Source: Lunularia cruciata (taxonomy: Eukaryota > Streptophyta > Marchantiopsida > Lunulariales > Lunulariaceae). From it: a stretch of DNA of 64,000 nt. The translations under genes and the position numbers were made by a program. Below, in pieces: positions 22,679 to 35,399 of the stretch; positions within the stretch are counted from its first letter, which is position 1, and the number at the start of each line of letters is the position of its first letter. The notes below the pieces were generated by a model. That model was not told the origin of the DNA and searched no databases. It was given only the letters and a program-made list of their open reading frames with translations. The stretch is taken from assembly GCA_948567375.1 (NCBI GenBank), contig OX419757.1, positions 15,376,001 through 15,440,000 on the forward strand. Direction: 5' to 3'.

Positions 22679-23608
22679 ATGGCGGCAATGCTCAAGGTTA
22701 TCTTTGCTATGCAACAACAAATTGAGCACTTTACTTGATTGTTGGATGAACAAGAGCTTCGATGATAGGAGCACGTAGAGTATCAGTTCAAGACAAAAAA
22801 GATCAAATCCAATTCTCTAAACCCAAGGTATTTGAAGGCAAGAATCTCCTTGGTGCAATGGAGAATTTTGTGTTTGACTGTAAATGTTACTTTGAAGCTA
22901 CCAATCTGCAAGATGGGCAAAAACAAATTCTCTTGGTTTCTAGCTAATTGGATGGAGTAGCAAAACTATGGTGGAAATTCCGAGTGGAGCAAGTTGAACA
23001 ACAAATTGTTGCACCAATCTTGACGTGAGTAGAATTCAAGAGTGCAATAATTTGTTGGTGCCAAGCAATAAATGCCACACAAGTTGCACAAGATAGGTTG
23101 GAAAAATTGAAATAGATTGGCTATGTAAGAAGATACATCACGCGATTCCAGAACACCATCATGCAAATTCTAGATATACTTGAAGGTGAAACTCTGGATC
23201 AATTTGTGAGGGGCTTGAAGTCAAGAACCAAATTAGAGGTAACCATGCAAGAGCCATAACACTTGGAGGAAGTCATGCGGTTGACCAAACATTTTGATTC
23301 CTTGGTTGCAACAACTTGGTCTTGACTTCAACCTCCACATAACCTACCAATACACTACACACGGGTGGAGGAGCCAGCACCAATGGAGATTGATGTCATT
23401 CAATGAAGACCACTTGGCACTACAAATAGAGAGAAATTGTGACGAAATGGAGGTTTTTTTTATTATTGCCAATTGGGACATTGCATTGCTGAATATCCAC
23501 TCAAGAATAGGTGACCTTGACAAGTTTCCTAGATGGAGTTTGTGGAGCAAAACATCAGGGAAACGAGGAATCCCTAAGGAGATTTTGAGCCGCCTATTAG
23601 GAGCTTGA
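22679..23608 (+). pseudogene. A3 gag remnant
   Basis: The ATG at 22679 opens the conserved start MAAM. Later pieces are KPKVFEGKNL (22815-22845), a capsid part with LDQFVRGLKSRTKLEVTM (about 23195-23250) and a damaged zinc knuckle, YYCQLGHCIAEYP (about 23462-23500), with the first and last Cys lost. Frames shift several times. Its role in an intact element is particle formation and RNA binding. Confidence 0.82.
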
Positions 23609-25630
23609 TTAGTTCCCATGGGATTGAAGACTCGACCTATGTAAGTTTGCTTCACTTGCAAGGTACAAAATCTAATCAAGATTGTAAGATTTTGGTTGAT
23701 TTTGGAAGTTTAGAGAATTGCATGTCTATGCAAGTAGTGAAGGAATTGAGTATTCATATCAAGCCAGTAATTGGAAGTAAATTGATGATGGTGGATGGTA
23801 GAAAGGGTTCTACATCCTATTACCTTCAAGATTGGGAAGGAGTACTTGGAGTGTATGAGGTTTTTAGTGGTACATCTACACTATGATATCATTCTAGGAC
23901 TATCTTGGCTTGAATGTCATAAGGTTCTATTTGATTGTACCCGACTACAAATTCAAATACAACACCAAGGAAGGGATTTCCAATTAGGTTGTCTAGTACC
24001 TTTGAGTAAGACACCTCGGAATAGTTAGTCCCAAGTGGGAAGTTTGTTGAGAAGGTAGCCATAGAGCAAGCCTTGAAGGGAGATGAGTCCTAATATGAGA
24101 AGTTTGCTAAGAAGGCAACCATGGAGCAAGCTTTGTAGAGAGATGAGTCCTTAGATGAGAAGTTTGTTAGTGAAGCAGCCATAGGGCAAGCTTTGGAGGA
24201 AGATAAGTCTATATTTGCGGTGTGGATCAAGCCAATTGCACAAGGACAATCTGAGGAAGGCCAAGAGCCTCATCAAGCAATGGTTGATTAGATAGTTCAG
24301 GAGTTTGCGGACATGTTTCTAGATAATCCGCCAAAGGGATTACCATTTGATTGTGGTATGCCTTTCAAGATCAAGTTATTGCTAGGGAGTATTCCAATGA
24401 GTAGACCAATCTATTGGCCCTCACCAAAGGAGTTGGAGGAGTTGCGAATAACACTTACAGAGTTGTTGGAGAAGGACTTCATATGACATAGTACCTCTCC
24501 TTGGGGAGCACTAGTACTATTTGTTCCAATGAAGGATGGAGGACTTCATTTCTGTATTGATTACCGTGGGCTCAATAAGCAAATAGTGAAGAATGTATAT
24601 CTCTTACCTTGGATTGATGACTTGCTTGATCAATTGAGTGGAGTACAATACTTTTCCAAGTTGGATCTTTGCATTGGCTATTGGAAAATCCCCATTGATA
24701 AGGAGGATGTGCAAAAGACTACCTTTCACACAATGTATGGGCATTTTGAGTGGAGAGTTATACCTTTCACGATCACTAATGCTCTAGTAGTCTTTATGGA
24801 TCTGATGCATCAGGTGTTGGATGGACTATTGGATTGGTACATGGTGGTGTTCTTGGATGATATCTTAATCTATAGCAAGACAGAGGCAGAACACGTGAAT
24901 CATATGTGAGAAGTCCTAAGATAACTATGACAATGGAAATTTTATTGCAAGAAGTCAAAGTGTGCCTTTTGGTAGAAGGAAGTCACCTTCTTGGATCACA
25001 AGATCTCATTGGAAGGGATCAAGATGGAAGAGGAGAAAATCAAGGCCATTACTGATTGGCCTACTCCAAAGGATGTTACAGAAGTATGGGTATTTAATGG
25101 ATTGGCTAATTTTTACCGATGGTTTATCCATTATTATGCTCATGTGGTTGCACCATTGATTGATCTCTTGGAGAAGAACTTGATCTTCCAGTGGACTACC
25201 AAGCATGAAGAAGTATTCTAGAATCTGAAACATATGGTGTCTTCAAGACCTATCCTTCAACCATATGATCCTCAACTACCTTGTGTGGTTGATTTTGATG
25301 CTAACTTTGCAATTAGAGTAGTATTGCAATAGGAATTCTCAAATGGACCACATCCCATTGCCTTTGTATCTTGCCAACTAAATACAACTAAAATAAATTA
25401 CTCTGCTCAAGATCAAGAACAACTTGCAATGGTATATACCACCAAGGTATGGAGGTATTAATCTCTTGGGGAAACAAGTAATCATGCAAACTAATCACAA
25501 ATCATTGTTGCAGACCTTACACTTGGAACACATGAAGAGTCAACATCATCAATGGGAGGAGCAACTCCAATTGTTTGACATCAAACTTTAGTACAAACTA
25601 GGTTGGTTCTATGTTATCCCCAATGCTCTA
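23609..25630 (+). pseudogene. A3 protease, linker repeats, RT and RNase H
   Basis: The protease active site reads ILVDFGSLENC (about 23685-23715), D-F-G in place of D-S-G. Three 60-bp linker units follow (about 24024-24205), two of them with stops. RT has an open piece of 126 codons (24529-24909) with CIDYRGLNKQIVKNVY and an intact FLDDILIYS box. RNase H (about 25220-25560) keeps VDFDA and THHK-like tail motifs. Two adjacent TGA codons at 25634-25639 stand where A5 has TGA CGA. Confidence 0.87.
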
Positions 25631-27175
25631 TCATGATGACCTGATATAAAGTTTCTTCCTCTCATCACGGCGGCAATTATAACAGTGACAATTGACTCCA
25701 ATGTCCAAAATAAGTTTTGGTCAGCTCTACAATAAGATCCCTCCTTCCAAATGGTACATGGTCCTCTTATAGCATGTGGTAGGGAGTACAACACCTTCTC
25801 CTTCAAGCAAGGCCTTCTATTCCATGAGGACTAGATCTATGTTCCAACCAAAGGTGATCTCTGACTTGTGCATCTTCAAGAAGCCCATGATTTATCAATA
25901 GTTGATCACATGAGTATGGACAAGAACTTGGGTACCTTCCAACGCCAATGGTGGTGGCCCAACATGACACAAGATGTTCAATAGTTTGTTTGATTGTGTA
26001 AAAACTGCCAATGCAACAAGATTAGCAACCAAAATCCCAATGGACTCCTTCAACCACTCCCCATTCCATCTGCTTGATGGGAACATATGAGCTTAGATCT
26101 CATCACATCCTTGCCCAAGATAAAGCAAGGAGACACAACAATCATGGTGTTTGTGGATAAGCTTAGTAAGCAAATCCACTTGGCACCAACCTTTGATATT
26201 GTGGATGCTCCAACCTTAGCGCAAATCTACTTTGACAATGTTTTCAAGCATCATGGGATGCCATGTGTACTCATCTTTGACCGTGATCCTTGATTCATTG
26301 GGAAGTTTTGGCAAGAACTCTTCAAGATACTTGGCACCAAGCTTGCTTTTTCTACGGCCTATCATCTTCAAACTGATGGACAAACCAAACGTGAAAATTG
26401 TACCTTGGAAGATATGTTGCGTGCTTTCGTCAATGTTCACCATACCAATTGGGATGAATGTCTTGCAACTACAGAATTTTCCTACAACAATTCAAAAAGG
26501 CAAGCATCAAATTTTCTCCTTTCTTTCTCAATTTTGGCCATGATCTATTTGTTCCAAATTCTCTTCTTGCTCCTCTCCCATCTCAAGTTCCTCATACTTC
26601 AACCTTCTTGACCACCATCTCACACTCTCTCTAACAAGCTAAATCTCACCTCTTTGTTGCCCAGAATTGTCAAAAACAATATGCGGACCACCATTTTCAT
26701 GATCTCACCTTTGAAGTCGATGATAAAGTCAAGCTATCCTCTAATAACCTACCCCTCCTACTTGATACTCAAGTTCATAAACTTACCTCTAATTGGATAG
26801 GACCGTTTGATGTCACCCAATTTGTCTCTCCTATTGCTTATCAACTTGTCTTGCCTTGTCATATGTGCATCCATCCTATCTTTCATATTTCTAAGTTGAA
26901 ACCCTTTGTTCTTAACCCCTCTTCTTTTTCCTCTTGAGTCCAACCTCCCCTTCTTCTTGTCCTTATCAATGATCATGAGGAGTATGAAGTTGATCGTATC
27001 CTTGTGTGTCGCCACATTCAACGAGGCCGTCAACAAGATACGGAGTACAAGGTCCTTTGGAGAGGGTATCCCTTTCATGATGCCACATGGGAACCTCTTT
27101 CTCATCTCCAGAATGCACAACTGGCCATCCAATAGTTTGAAGCTTCACTGGCGATGAGGATGTCATCAACTAGCG
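25631..27175 (+). pseudogene. A3 integrase and chromodomain
   Basis: The core starts SLDLITSLPK (26090-26120), the second Asp is in FDRDP, and a TGA follows at 26291-26293. The catalytic Glu motif reads QTKR in place of QTER (near 26380), so the active site is lost. The linker with YQLVLPCHMCIHPIFHISKL (about 26835-26895) leads to a chromodomain, EEYEVDRILV then WRGYPFHDATWEP (about 26975-27095). The last motif confirms the chromovirus class. Stops and frameshifts are present. Confidence 0.87.
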
Positions 27176-27185
27176 GTGGGGAATA

Positions 27186-27569
27186 TCTAACAATATGGAG
27201 TTTAGTAACAAAGGTAGTAGAACTAATGAAACAACAACAAAAAAATTAGCCTAGAATATTCTAGAAGTATCTAGGAAGCTTTTGGTGCAGCCTCTCGGCT
27301 AGCTTAGCTTACATTCCAAGTAAGTAGCTTCTAGAAGCTTCCAACTAACTTGTTTGCACACCAAGTAAGCAGCTCCTTGAGAAGCTTTCCAATTAACTTG
27401 GCTTGCACTCCAAGACAACGGCTCAAGGAGGGTTCTTGAGAAGCTTCTCAAGAGCCTTGTATGATCCCTATAAATACAAGAGCTAAAGCTCATGCTAGGC
27501 ATTCATATTCAAGTGTCCCAATGTGATCTTCCATTCTCTTATTTCTCTCCTCAGTCTTGGTCTTTTACA
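27186..27569 (+). repeat. 3' LTR of A3
   Basis: 384 bp, starting TCTAACAATATGGAG (TG changed to TC) and ending TCTTTTACA. It contains TTCTAGAAGCTTC at 27329-27341, a three-unit heat-shock-type motif, and TATAAATA at 27469-27476. Confidence 0.9.
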
Positions 27570-27898
27570 CTTCCTAAAAGTTGTTTTCTTAGAGTGCAAG
27601 CCAAGCTTCTCAAGAAGCTTCCTTCTAGAAGTTGCCTACTTGGCATGCAAGCTAAGCTAGTTGAGAAGCTTCCCAAGAAGCTTCTTTCTAGAAACCATCT
27701 ACTTGGAGTGCAAGCTAAGCTAGCCAAGAAGCTTCCTCCTAGAAGTCATCACTTTGCATGTACATTACCCAAGACTTGGAAGGTACCAAGTAGCTTCTTA
27801 GATGCTTCTAGAATATTTTCATAATTCTTGGGCTAATTTGGCCTATTTTCTACTTCATTAGTCCCGACTAACTCATCACTAAGCTCCATGTTGTTACA

Positions 27899-28740
27899 CC
27901 TTGTAAGATGCAAGGTTGATCTCAACCTACTCTAGATTCTCAAACCAATTTGGACAATATATGTGACAATGAATCAAGTCTTGTTCTTTGAACATGTGTT
28001 TGCAAGCAAAGAAGTAGATTGTGCAATGATATTTTATCAACAGACCACAGAGATGTGCAAAGCCTTAGAAGAAAATGGACCTTGTTATGTAGTACCATTT
28101 GCAATATACTTTTACATAGACTTGGGACTATTAGAGAAGGATGAATTCCCAAGACATGAACTTGATGAGAGCTACTTGGAGAGTTAGCCATGATGGGTAG
28201 CAACCATGAGCAAAATTCAAAAGATAGATGCATAATTTCAGCTTGTAAAAGAGAATCACAAGGCATGGTTGAAGGAAGAGGTGGTCAACTTAGCGAAAGG
28301 GTCTAAAGAAGCAAAAGGTGATGGGTTTTCTAAAGGTTGTGGTGTCCCATTCAAAGAAGAGATCTAATAAGATAAAGAGACAAGATGACATGCAAGATGA
28401 AGTCCATGAAGTTTCCTCTACAACCACATTTGGCAACAATTCTCAAAGTGGTAATTAAATATCTGAAGGAACCACAACAAATGGACTTCATCAAGGATGA
28501 ATGATGCAAAACTAGATCAACTCTTAGGGGATTTAGGCTCAAATGGATTGTTTTTGGACAAGTTGATGCCAACCAAGGACCATCAAGAGGCCAAAGATAG
28601 AGACAAGAATCTCAAGGATTTGTGTAAGAAGCTCAAGGTGAAGGTAATCCTTTGGAGCATTAAGGCAATAATGACAAAATTTAGAGGTATCCAAGAACTA
28701 CCAATGGTAGAGCAACCTTCACATGGAAATTGATCAATCT
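27899..28740 (+). pseudogene. Family C repeat, copy C1: unrecognised coding remnant
   Basis: Two open pieces (27963-28187 and 28497-28733) and short stretches between them read as one protein in broken frames. Visible parts are VVPFAIYFYIDLGLLEKDEF, then a Lys/Glu-rich region, then HQEAKDRDKNLKDLCKKLK, which is coiled-coil-like. The same order of pieces occurs on the minus strand at 32330-34350, so this is a repeated gene, probably carried by a mobile element. I do not recognise the family. No catalytic motif is visible. Confidence 0.5.
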
Positions 28741-31538
28741 TCAACACTTTGCTAACCAAATACCCATTGTGGAGTTTTGTACAGACATATTCAAGGTGTA
28801 ATCTAAAACCTTTGGAGTAGAAATTAAAGGAAATTCACTTATAAGAGATAGAGTAATTTAATTGAAACATCACTTTTGGGAGTTCAATGGATTTATCCAA
28901 AGGGAAAGTGAGTTTATACTTGAGCATTTCTAGATGTGCCTAAGTTTGTGTCATTACCTTCTTTGTGGAATTGTCTTTGCCCAAAAAGTGAAAGATGAAA
29001 TAATAAAGGACTGAATTTGTGACATCTACTCTATATATCTTCATTTCTATTAGTATCCCTAAGGGAATGATTGTTTCCTTATTGACAAAACACAGTTGGG
29101 TGAGTTAGAGTGCTGCTACAAACTAAAATTTTGGTATCTTGATTTCTAACCATATCCTTGAGGGAACAATTGGTTTCTTATTGACAAATAAAAATTTAGT
29201 AAGTTAGTGTTTTATTACAAATATAAATATACAAAGTAATATCTCTTCTCTCTTATGCAAGTATATGACACAATATTGGTTTTTTACCTCCAAATTGATA
29301 TTGTGTTTAGCCAACTACTTTGATTGTGAGTTCTCAATACAAAATTTCCATCTAAATAAACATGAGAAATGGTGGATATCATTAGTGCAAGTAAAGCTCC
29401 TTTAGTGCAATAAATGAAAATAGTGGATATATTATGAGTGTCAATTTTATCTATAACCCAAAAAATATCTCAAGTTACAATTTGTATGTGTATCATATGC
29501 TATAATGAGATATAATCCTAGTATTGAGCACTATCAAGGATAACAACTAAAAGAAGATCTCTCCTTCATCCATTAAATATTGTATCCTCCATTATTTCAA
29601 ATTTTTTTCCAAAAGAATTCATCAATCTAAACTAAAATATTTTTCACAAACCTTCATGTATGTATCATCTAGAAGTAGATGTTTTTCCAAGATCAACAAT
29701 CTTTAAATTAGAAAAATCTTGACATTTTATTTATCAACAAAACAAAGGTAATATTTACAAAGCAAGGTATTTGATATTTTTATCAAGGATTATACAAGAG
29801 TTTACAATATTTATCAATATGTTTTAATTTTTATTTCTCTTTTTGTAACTCATTTTAAAGAATATATGTTTGTTGCTCTATATAGAGTATTATGTAGTAT
29901 AATTAATATGAGATTTATCATACCATTGAGAGTATCATTTGGTAGAATTTATATAAGAGCAAAAATATTTTGTATCTTTTAGACCACTTGGGTTACATAT
30001 ATATGAAATTTTTTGGTGTAGTTGGAGAATTTTATTTTCTTGCATCTCAAGTCTCACTCACTCTATTAGTATGTAAAGTCAAGATTTAAAATTGAAATAT
30101 TTTTAAAATTCTCAATGAGCATTAACATAAAATTTGTGATGATGAAAGAGTAGTCTATTTTTAAATTGTAATTATATTAAAGAATCATATAAATTATTTC
30201 ACCTCATCTATCAAATAATCCAAACTTCTAAAATAAAGAAGGATTATAGATAAAGATCTATAGGCATTTTACATGTTGTATGGACATAAGAATTAGCATA
30301 TCCTTTTGTACATAAAATCATCATATTTCTTGGAATAGGCTATATGCACCTAATTTAGAGAGCTATTGACTCAAATATTGTTATATAAAATTATTATTCT
30401 TATAATTTGTAATAAATATAAAATAAAAAAACTGGGAAATTTATCCATAAATACACAGATAAATTGTTGCAACTTTTAGTTGTTTTTTTCATTTTCTAAC
30501 TATCTCTTGTGTTTTCATGTTCTCGTCAAATGAAAATTATATCTATTAGTTGAAAGAAAATAAATACAAATTTGATGTTACTATGGCTTAACCTTATGTG
30601 ATCTCTTCGGTTCAATCTTCTTATTATTGTATATTATGTGATATGCTATATTCATCAAGTCTCATTCTAAGATTTTTGAAATTTTAGAATAATATTTATC
30701 AAGCATGATCAAACCAATGATGTTATTATATCCTCTATTGGATTGGATTGTAGTTGAATCGTACATGATTCTTATTTGGTGATTGTGAAATTTAGTCCTA
30801 CTAGCTAAAGTTTGTTGGAATTGTCTAGCATCTTGCAATATAAACATAAATATCACTTTCACTACAAATAGGTTCCAATATACTCTTGAAGGTGATTGCT
30901 CACTTCACTTTGAATGCTCTTTCACTTTGAACCCTTTGACTAAAAAGGTGAGTACTATTCTTCATTGAAGCACAACTCTAAAGGCATCTTTGCATTAGCC
31001 AAATGCCTTCTCCTTTCAATTTTGTGGTACTCTTCATCCTCCAAATCCAAATTGACTCTTCACTATATTGGTTCACACCTTAGGGTCCCTCAAAAATCAT
31101 ACATCTTGATCAAATATGAATATACCTCTCGATAGTCCAACACTTATGCTAGTATTGTAAATTTACTCATCACTACTCAACATTAATATTCACCAATACT
31201 CCAAATGGAGGATATACAATTTGCAAAGAACTTACAATATTCTTTAATGAACTTAAAAGATATGGAAAAATAAATAAACCCCAATTACTTTGGGCCAAGT
31301 AAATTTTGGCTTTGCCCCAAAAAGGGTTTATGAACTAAGTGGATTATCTAGAAATCCTCTATAGCTACCTAGATCATACACTTGGGATTCTAATCATATC
31401 TTATCTTAATCACACATAGGTTAATTAAGCAACTCACATGTATCAAGGAAGGTGTCAAGTCTTCCTCAATGTCAATTTGAATTTACAATTCTTTGGACTT
31501 ACAACTTTCAAGAGTTGTACAACTATGAGTCCTATATT
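28741..31538. other. AT-rich stretch without a recognisable gene
   Basis: Very AT-rich, especially 29200-30500. Stops are dense in all frames and no family A or B sequence is visible. The first few hundred bases may be the decayed tail of C1. Confidence 0.6.
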
Positions 31539-32071
31539 GTAAAAGACCCGGGAGAGAAATAGTAGTATGGAAGATCAAAGTGAAAGATCACATTGGGACT
31601 CTTGAATGGAGAAACTCTGAATGTGTAGTATGAACTTAGGCTTGTTGTATTTATAGGAAAACATACAAGGCTCTCAAGAAGCTTCCTAAAAGACACTTTC
31701 TTAGAGTGCAAGCCAAACTAACCAAAAAGCTTCTCAAGAAGCTTCCTTCTAGAGGCTGCATACTCAACATGCAAGCTAATCTAGTTGGGAAACTTCCCAA
31801 GAAGCTTCATTGTAGAAGCCACGTACTTGGCATGTAAGCTAAGCTAGCCAAGAAGCTTCCCAAGAAGCTTCCTCCTAGAAGTCACCACTTGGCATGCGCA
31901 TTACTCAATACTTGGAAGGTACCAAGTCGCTTTCTATATGCTTCTAGAATATTCTCATAATTTTTGGGCTAATTTGGCCTATTTTCTACTTCATTAGTAA
32001 CTCATTGGTAGACTCTATATTGTTACATACAACTTCCCAACTAACTCATTGGTAAACTCCATATAGTTACA
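31539..32071 (-). mobile_element. Family A solo LTR (minus)
   Basis: Runs from TGTAAAAGACC to TTACA, with TATTTATA at 31648-31655 (TATA box on the minus strand) and several GAAGCTTC palindromes. There is no internal sequence on either side. The last 30-40 bp are present twice (31998-32033 and 32042-32079). With the second copy as the end, flanks TATAT and TATAC form a near-perfect target duplication. Confidence 0.85.
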
Positions 32072-32079
32072 TATACAAC
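31998..32079. repeat. Duplicated LTR end, 44-bp period
   Basis: TAACTCATTGGTA-ACTC-ATAT-GTTACATA-style sequence occurs at 31998-32033 and 32042-32079 with a few differences. Confidence 0.75.
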
Positions 32080-32329
32080 TCAAAAGGCATTCCTCTTAAA
32101 ATCTTTACAACTACAAAGGTCTTTAGTTAACTTTCTACTCCAAATTTCCTACAACTACAAAGAACTTCTTTCAATGCAATATGTTTGACCTAAAATTCCT
32201 TTTGCATAGAACTTCCTTTGCCTCTAAAATATCTCAATTGGAAGCTAGTATGCTCCTTATATCCAGTTATTAAGTAGTTATCAGAAGGTATAGGTAGAGG
32301 TAAGTATCACAAGTCTTTGTGAACTTCTT

Positions 32330-34350
32330 CTTCAGTGCTCCTTACGCCAAATGCACAATTGATCTATCTTTTCCTCCTTGTAAGATTTCCCTTCCAAATC
32401 TTGCTCTTGCAGCTTGAGCTCATGAATCTTTGCCTTCATCACTGATAGTTGCATTGCTTTGTCCAATATACATACAAAGTGATCCTTTGCTTCCTCAAAT
32501 TGTTGGATCAACTTCAAAGTGCTATGTCTTTATCCTTATCTCTCCTACATTTGGACTCTATTCCACTCATTCTCCTTCTCTCTATGCAACTCTTTGGCCA
32601 AGTGCTTCCATGGAGTGGCCACCTCCTTGAAATAATTGGATATATGTAGCTCTAATGTTACTGCCCAAACTTTGGAATTCTACAACTCACCACAAAGACT
32701 TAGCACTTTGTTATCTTTGGCCTCTAGTTGGTCCCCATACCCAAGTTCCTTCTATTTCTATTTGAGTCAAAGTGCCTTCAATTCCTCTTGCAGCTTCCTA
32801 GTTTCTTCCTTGCTTTGGTTGTGATCTACTCCAAAAGAAGTATTTTGCCTCTTGACTTCAAAGTTCTCATGCACCAAGGCATCACTTTTTTTACCTCTTC
32901 TTTATACACATTTCTTACCTTGGTTATTTCTTCCTTGGCTTGGTCTGCCTTTGCCTATCAAATGTAGACTTCATTGTGCATGCTTTGCATTAAGGTGGTG
33001 TAACCTACTTTCTATGTGCACTCTTCTTGATATTGAAGAAGTAAGTGCTTCATGAATTGAAATATTGCCCGTATTGAGTGTATGATAAAGTGCATTGTTC
33101 TATGACAAGCACTCATGTTTCTTGGGCCAATCCTTCTTTGACTTTAGTTTGTGGTGGTCTAGTGGATGGTCTTTAGTCCTCCTATACTTCCACTTCTACT
33201 TTTGCTAATATTTCTTCTTTTAGCCAAAGGTATTTGCCTTCATTTTTAACTCTAGCTCAAAGTAGTTTTTCTTGTGGTTCTTTGGGTGCTCTTGCTCTTC
33301 TTCTTCCTCTTTGACATCCTTTTCTTGATTTGGGTTGGGAGGTTCTTTGGCATGATGTGAGGCTTCTCCTTGCACATCTTCTTCTTTTTCCTGTTGGTCT
33401 AGATTTGGCATAGACTATGTGTCCTTGTATTGCTACTCTTCTTCCATTTTGAAAGTGGATGCTTACAAGGTAAAAGAAGCTTTCTATGCTTCTTCTTCCT
33501 CCTCCTTGGTGTATTTGGATTCTCCTTTTGATGAGGAGAACTCAATCACTTATGTTATTAGATCTCAACTTCTTTGTTGGCTCCTATGGTTTATGAGGAG
33601 TGGCATACTTCCTCTTTCTGAACTTTGGGGTTGTTCCTTCTTTCTCCATCAACATGATACTTCTTGATTAACAATAGGTCTTTAAATCAAGATGCAAAAA
33701 TACTCAAATGGATGGAATTGACTAAGGAACTTCTTGCATTCCTAATTCATTAGCAAATTGATCCCCATGTAGAAATGTATAGCAAAGGGGCCAAGTATTT
33801 TGCCCTTCCAAGTCAAAATTTATGTGCAATGTTCTTGCATGAAACAAGAACATGTGTGCCAATTGAAAACTTTTTCATGGTACATGTCATCAAAGAAGAT
33901 TGCATGACGGTTGGTGAGGTAAGTTGTTTGCTTTGACTTGAAAAACTTTATAATCTCTCTTCAAGCTAGGTCTTTGTAACTTCCCATCCTCCATATATTA
34001 TTCTTTGATTTATTATTAGTGAAAGTCACCTTCATATCATTGGTAAATCCCAAATAGAACACATAATCTCCAATGTCCTCACTCCAATTGGCCTTGCATC
34101 TGGTCTGAATACTATCTTCCAATGTTCCTTGGTTTAGTTAAAGGATTTCCTCTTATGTATTCCAAGGTCTTCTCCCTCTTCCCCTTCATTTCATGGATGA
34201 TGATTAAGTCACTCAACTCCCAAATCTAGAGCATGAACCTCAAATGCTTGCTCTAGATTACCTCATTCCTATAATGGATAGCCCATTTGTTGAATGTTGG
34301 AGCCTAAAAAATAGCTTTAGAGACCTTCTTATAGTTTCTTGGAGTAAACC
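32330..34350 (-). pseudogene. Family C repeat, copy C2: unrecognised coding remnant with coiled coil
   Basis: On the minus strand, from about 34350 down, translated pieces read VFYLGFTNDMKVTFTN, FDDMYHEKVFNWHTCSC, GPFAIHFYMGINLL, a Glu/Lys-rich tract (33220-33411: EEDVQ...KEEEEEQEHPK) and then coiled-coil-like stretches (EETRKLQEELKAL and a 61-codon open piece at 32332-32517). The PFAIxFYxxLxLL and EAKD...LxxLC blocks match C1. Many stops are present. This longer copy shows the gene order better. Function is unknown; a gag-like or domesticated structural protein is possible but unproven. Confidence 0.5.
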
Positions 34351-34626
34351 CCATGTTGTCTATTGGGTATGGAAGAGGACAAATACAATGGCTAAAACTA
34401 CTCCGAGTGCTTGACACTCCAAAGACTAAAAGTACTACAAATGTTTGCTAAGACTAATGGAGTTTTGCACACATATTTGAAAATGAAATTGCTTTTGTGA
34501 AAAGTGAAATTGGTGAGTGTATGCCTAGTTTTATAGTCAAATTTCTTGGTCATTCTTCAATCATTTAATGGTTGAGTGGTTTGCACACACTCATCCTTTA
34601 CACATCCACTATTCGTTGTCTATCAT
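34351..34626. other. Short stretch without a recognisable gene
   Basis: AT-rich sequence between C2 and a family B LTR. It may be the 5' part of C2. Confidence 0.4.
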
Positions 34627-35399
34627 TATAATACCAATAACTAGACATATCATCTAGAGTTGAAAGTTGACTTGGTAACAATCTAGACGGATGTTATATA
34701 TGATGGGCTAGGTAAATCAATAGAAGTATCACCAAAAGAGTACTTCTACTAATAGGACAAAGGCCAAAAGTAGCTTGAATTTGTAATACCAAAAGCTAGA
34801 CATATTATCTAAAGGTGGAAATTGGTTTGGTAACATTTGGAAGGATTTTATACATGAAGGGCTAGGTAGTTCAGATAGAGGTGTCACCAAAAGAGGACTT
34901 CTACTAATAGAGCATGGGCCAAAAATAGCCTAAACTTTAGAGCCAATTTTGGAGGTCTGAACGGATGAATTAGGCCTCAAAAATGTGCACATTACCCCTC
35001 TCTCCTCCTCCCTCCCAAATGTAAAAAAGGCCAGCCTTTCTCCTCAACCCAAGTTTGTCTTGTCAAGAGCTTTCTAACATACCTCACCCACATGATTTGG
35101 AGATTCATATAGGAAGATTCCCTAAAGATTCCCTCTGGTCAAAGATGGTTTGACTAACCAAATAAGATCAGAACCTACATGCCACCCATGCATGCAACCA
35201 ATCTAAGGGTAGAGCTCGCTTACAGGTCACCAATCCATGTATTTGATCCAAGGGTGGAGCTTCCTTTGGTGGTGTTTCCTTTGCTATATAATATAGTCAA
35301 GGTGCTCCTTTGGGGCATTGGAGGTTGAGTGTGAAATTGTGTGTTTCTTCCTCTGTGTTTCCCTAAACCCTTTAGGTCTCCCATCTTTGGAAGATTACA
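34627..35399 (+). mobile_element. Family B solo LTR, old copy
   Basis: Starts TATAATACCAATAACTAG, with the terminal TG decayed, and ends GGAAGATTACA, about 773 bp. Both internal 155-bp units are visible (each with CTAGACATAT) and TATATAATA lies near 35285. No target duplication is recognisable. It is more diverged than the other family B LTRs. Confidence 0.8.

Larger units (their letters stand above)
21979..27569 (+). mobile_element. Family A chromovirus copy A3, inserted in the LTR of A-minus
   Basis: A complete layout with two LTRs, primer site and all coding parts, each with several stops. The flanks CTTCT (21974-21978) and CTTCC (27570-27574) are a target duplication with one change. Domain order and linker repeats match A5. 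It is more decayed than A5 and less than A1 or A2. Confidence 0.9.
21833..27898 (-). repeat. 5' LTR of A-minus, split by insertion of A3
   Basis: Minus-strand LTR pieces at 21833-21978 and 27570-27898 add up to about 475 bp, one full family A LTR. The piece ends are TGTAAAAGACC at 21833 and TTGTTACA at 27898. Between them lies A3 on the plus strand, so this is an LTR-in-LTR insertion. The join repeats CTTCT/CTTCC. Confidence 0.9.
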
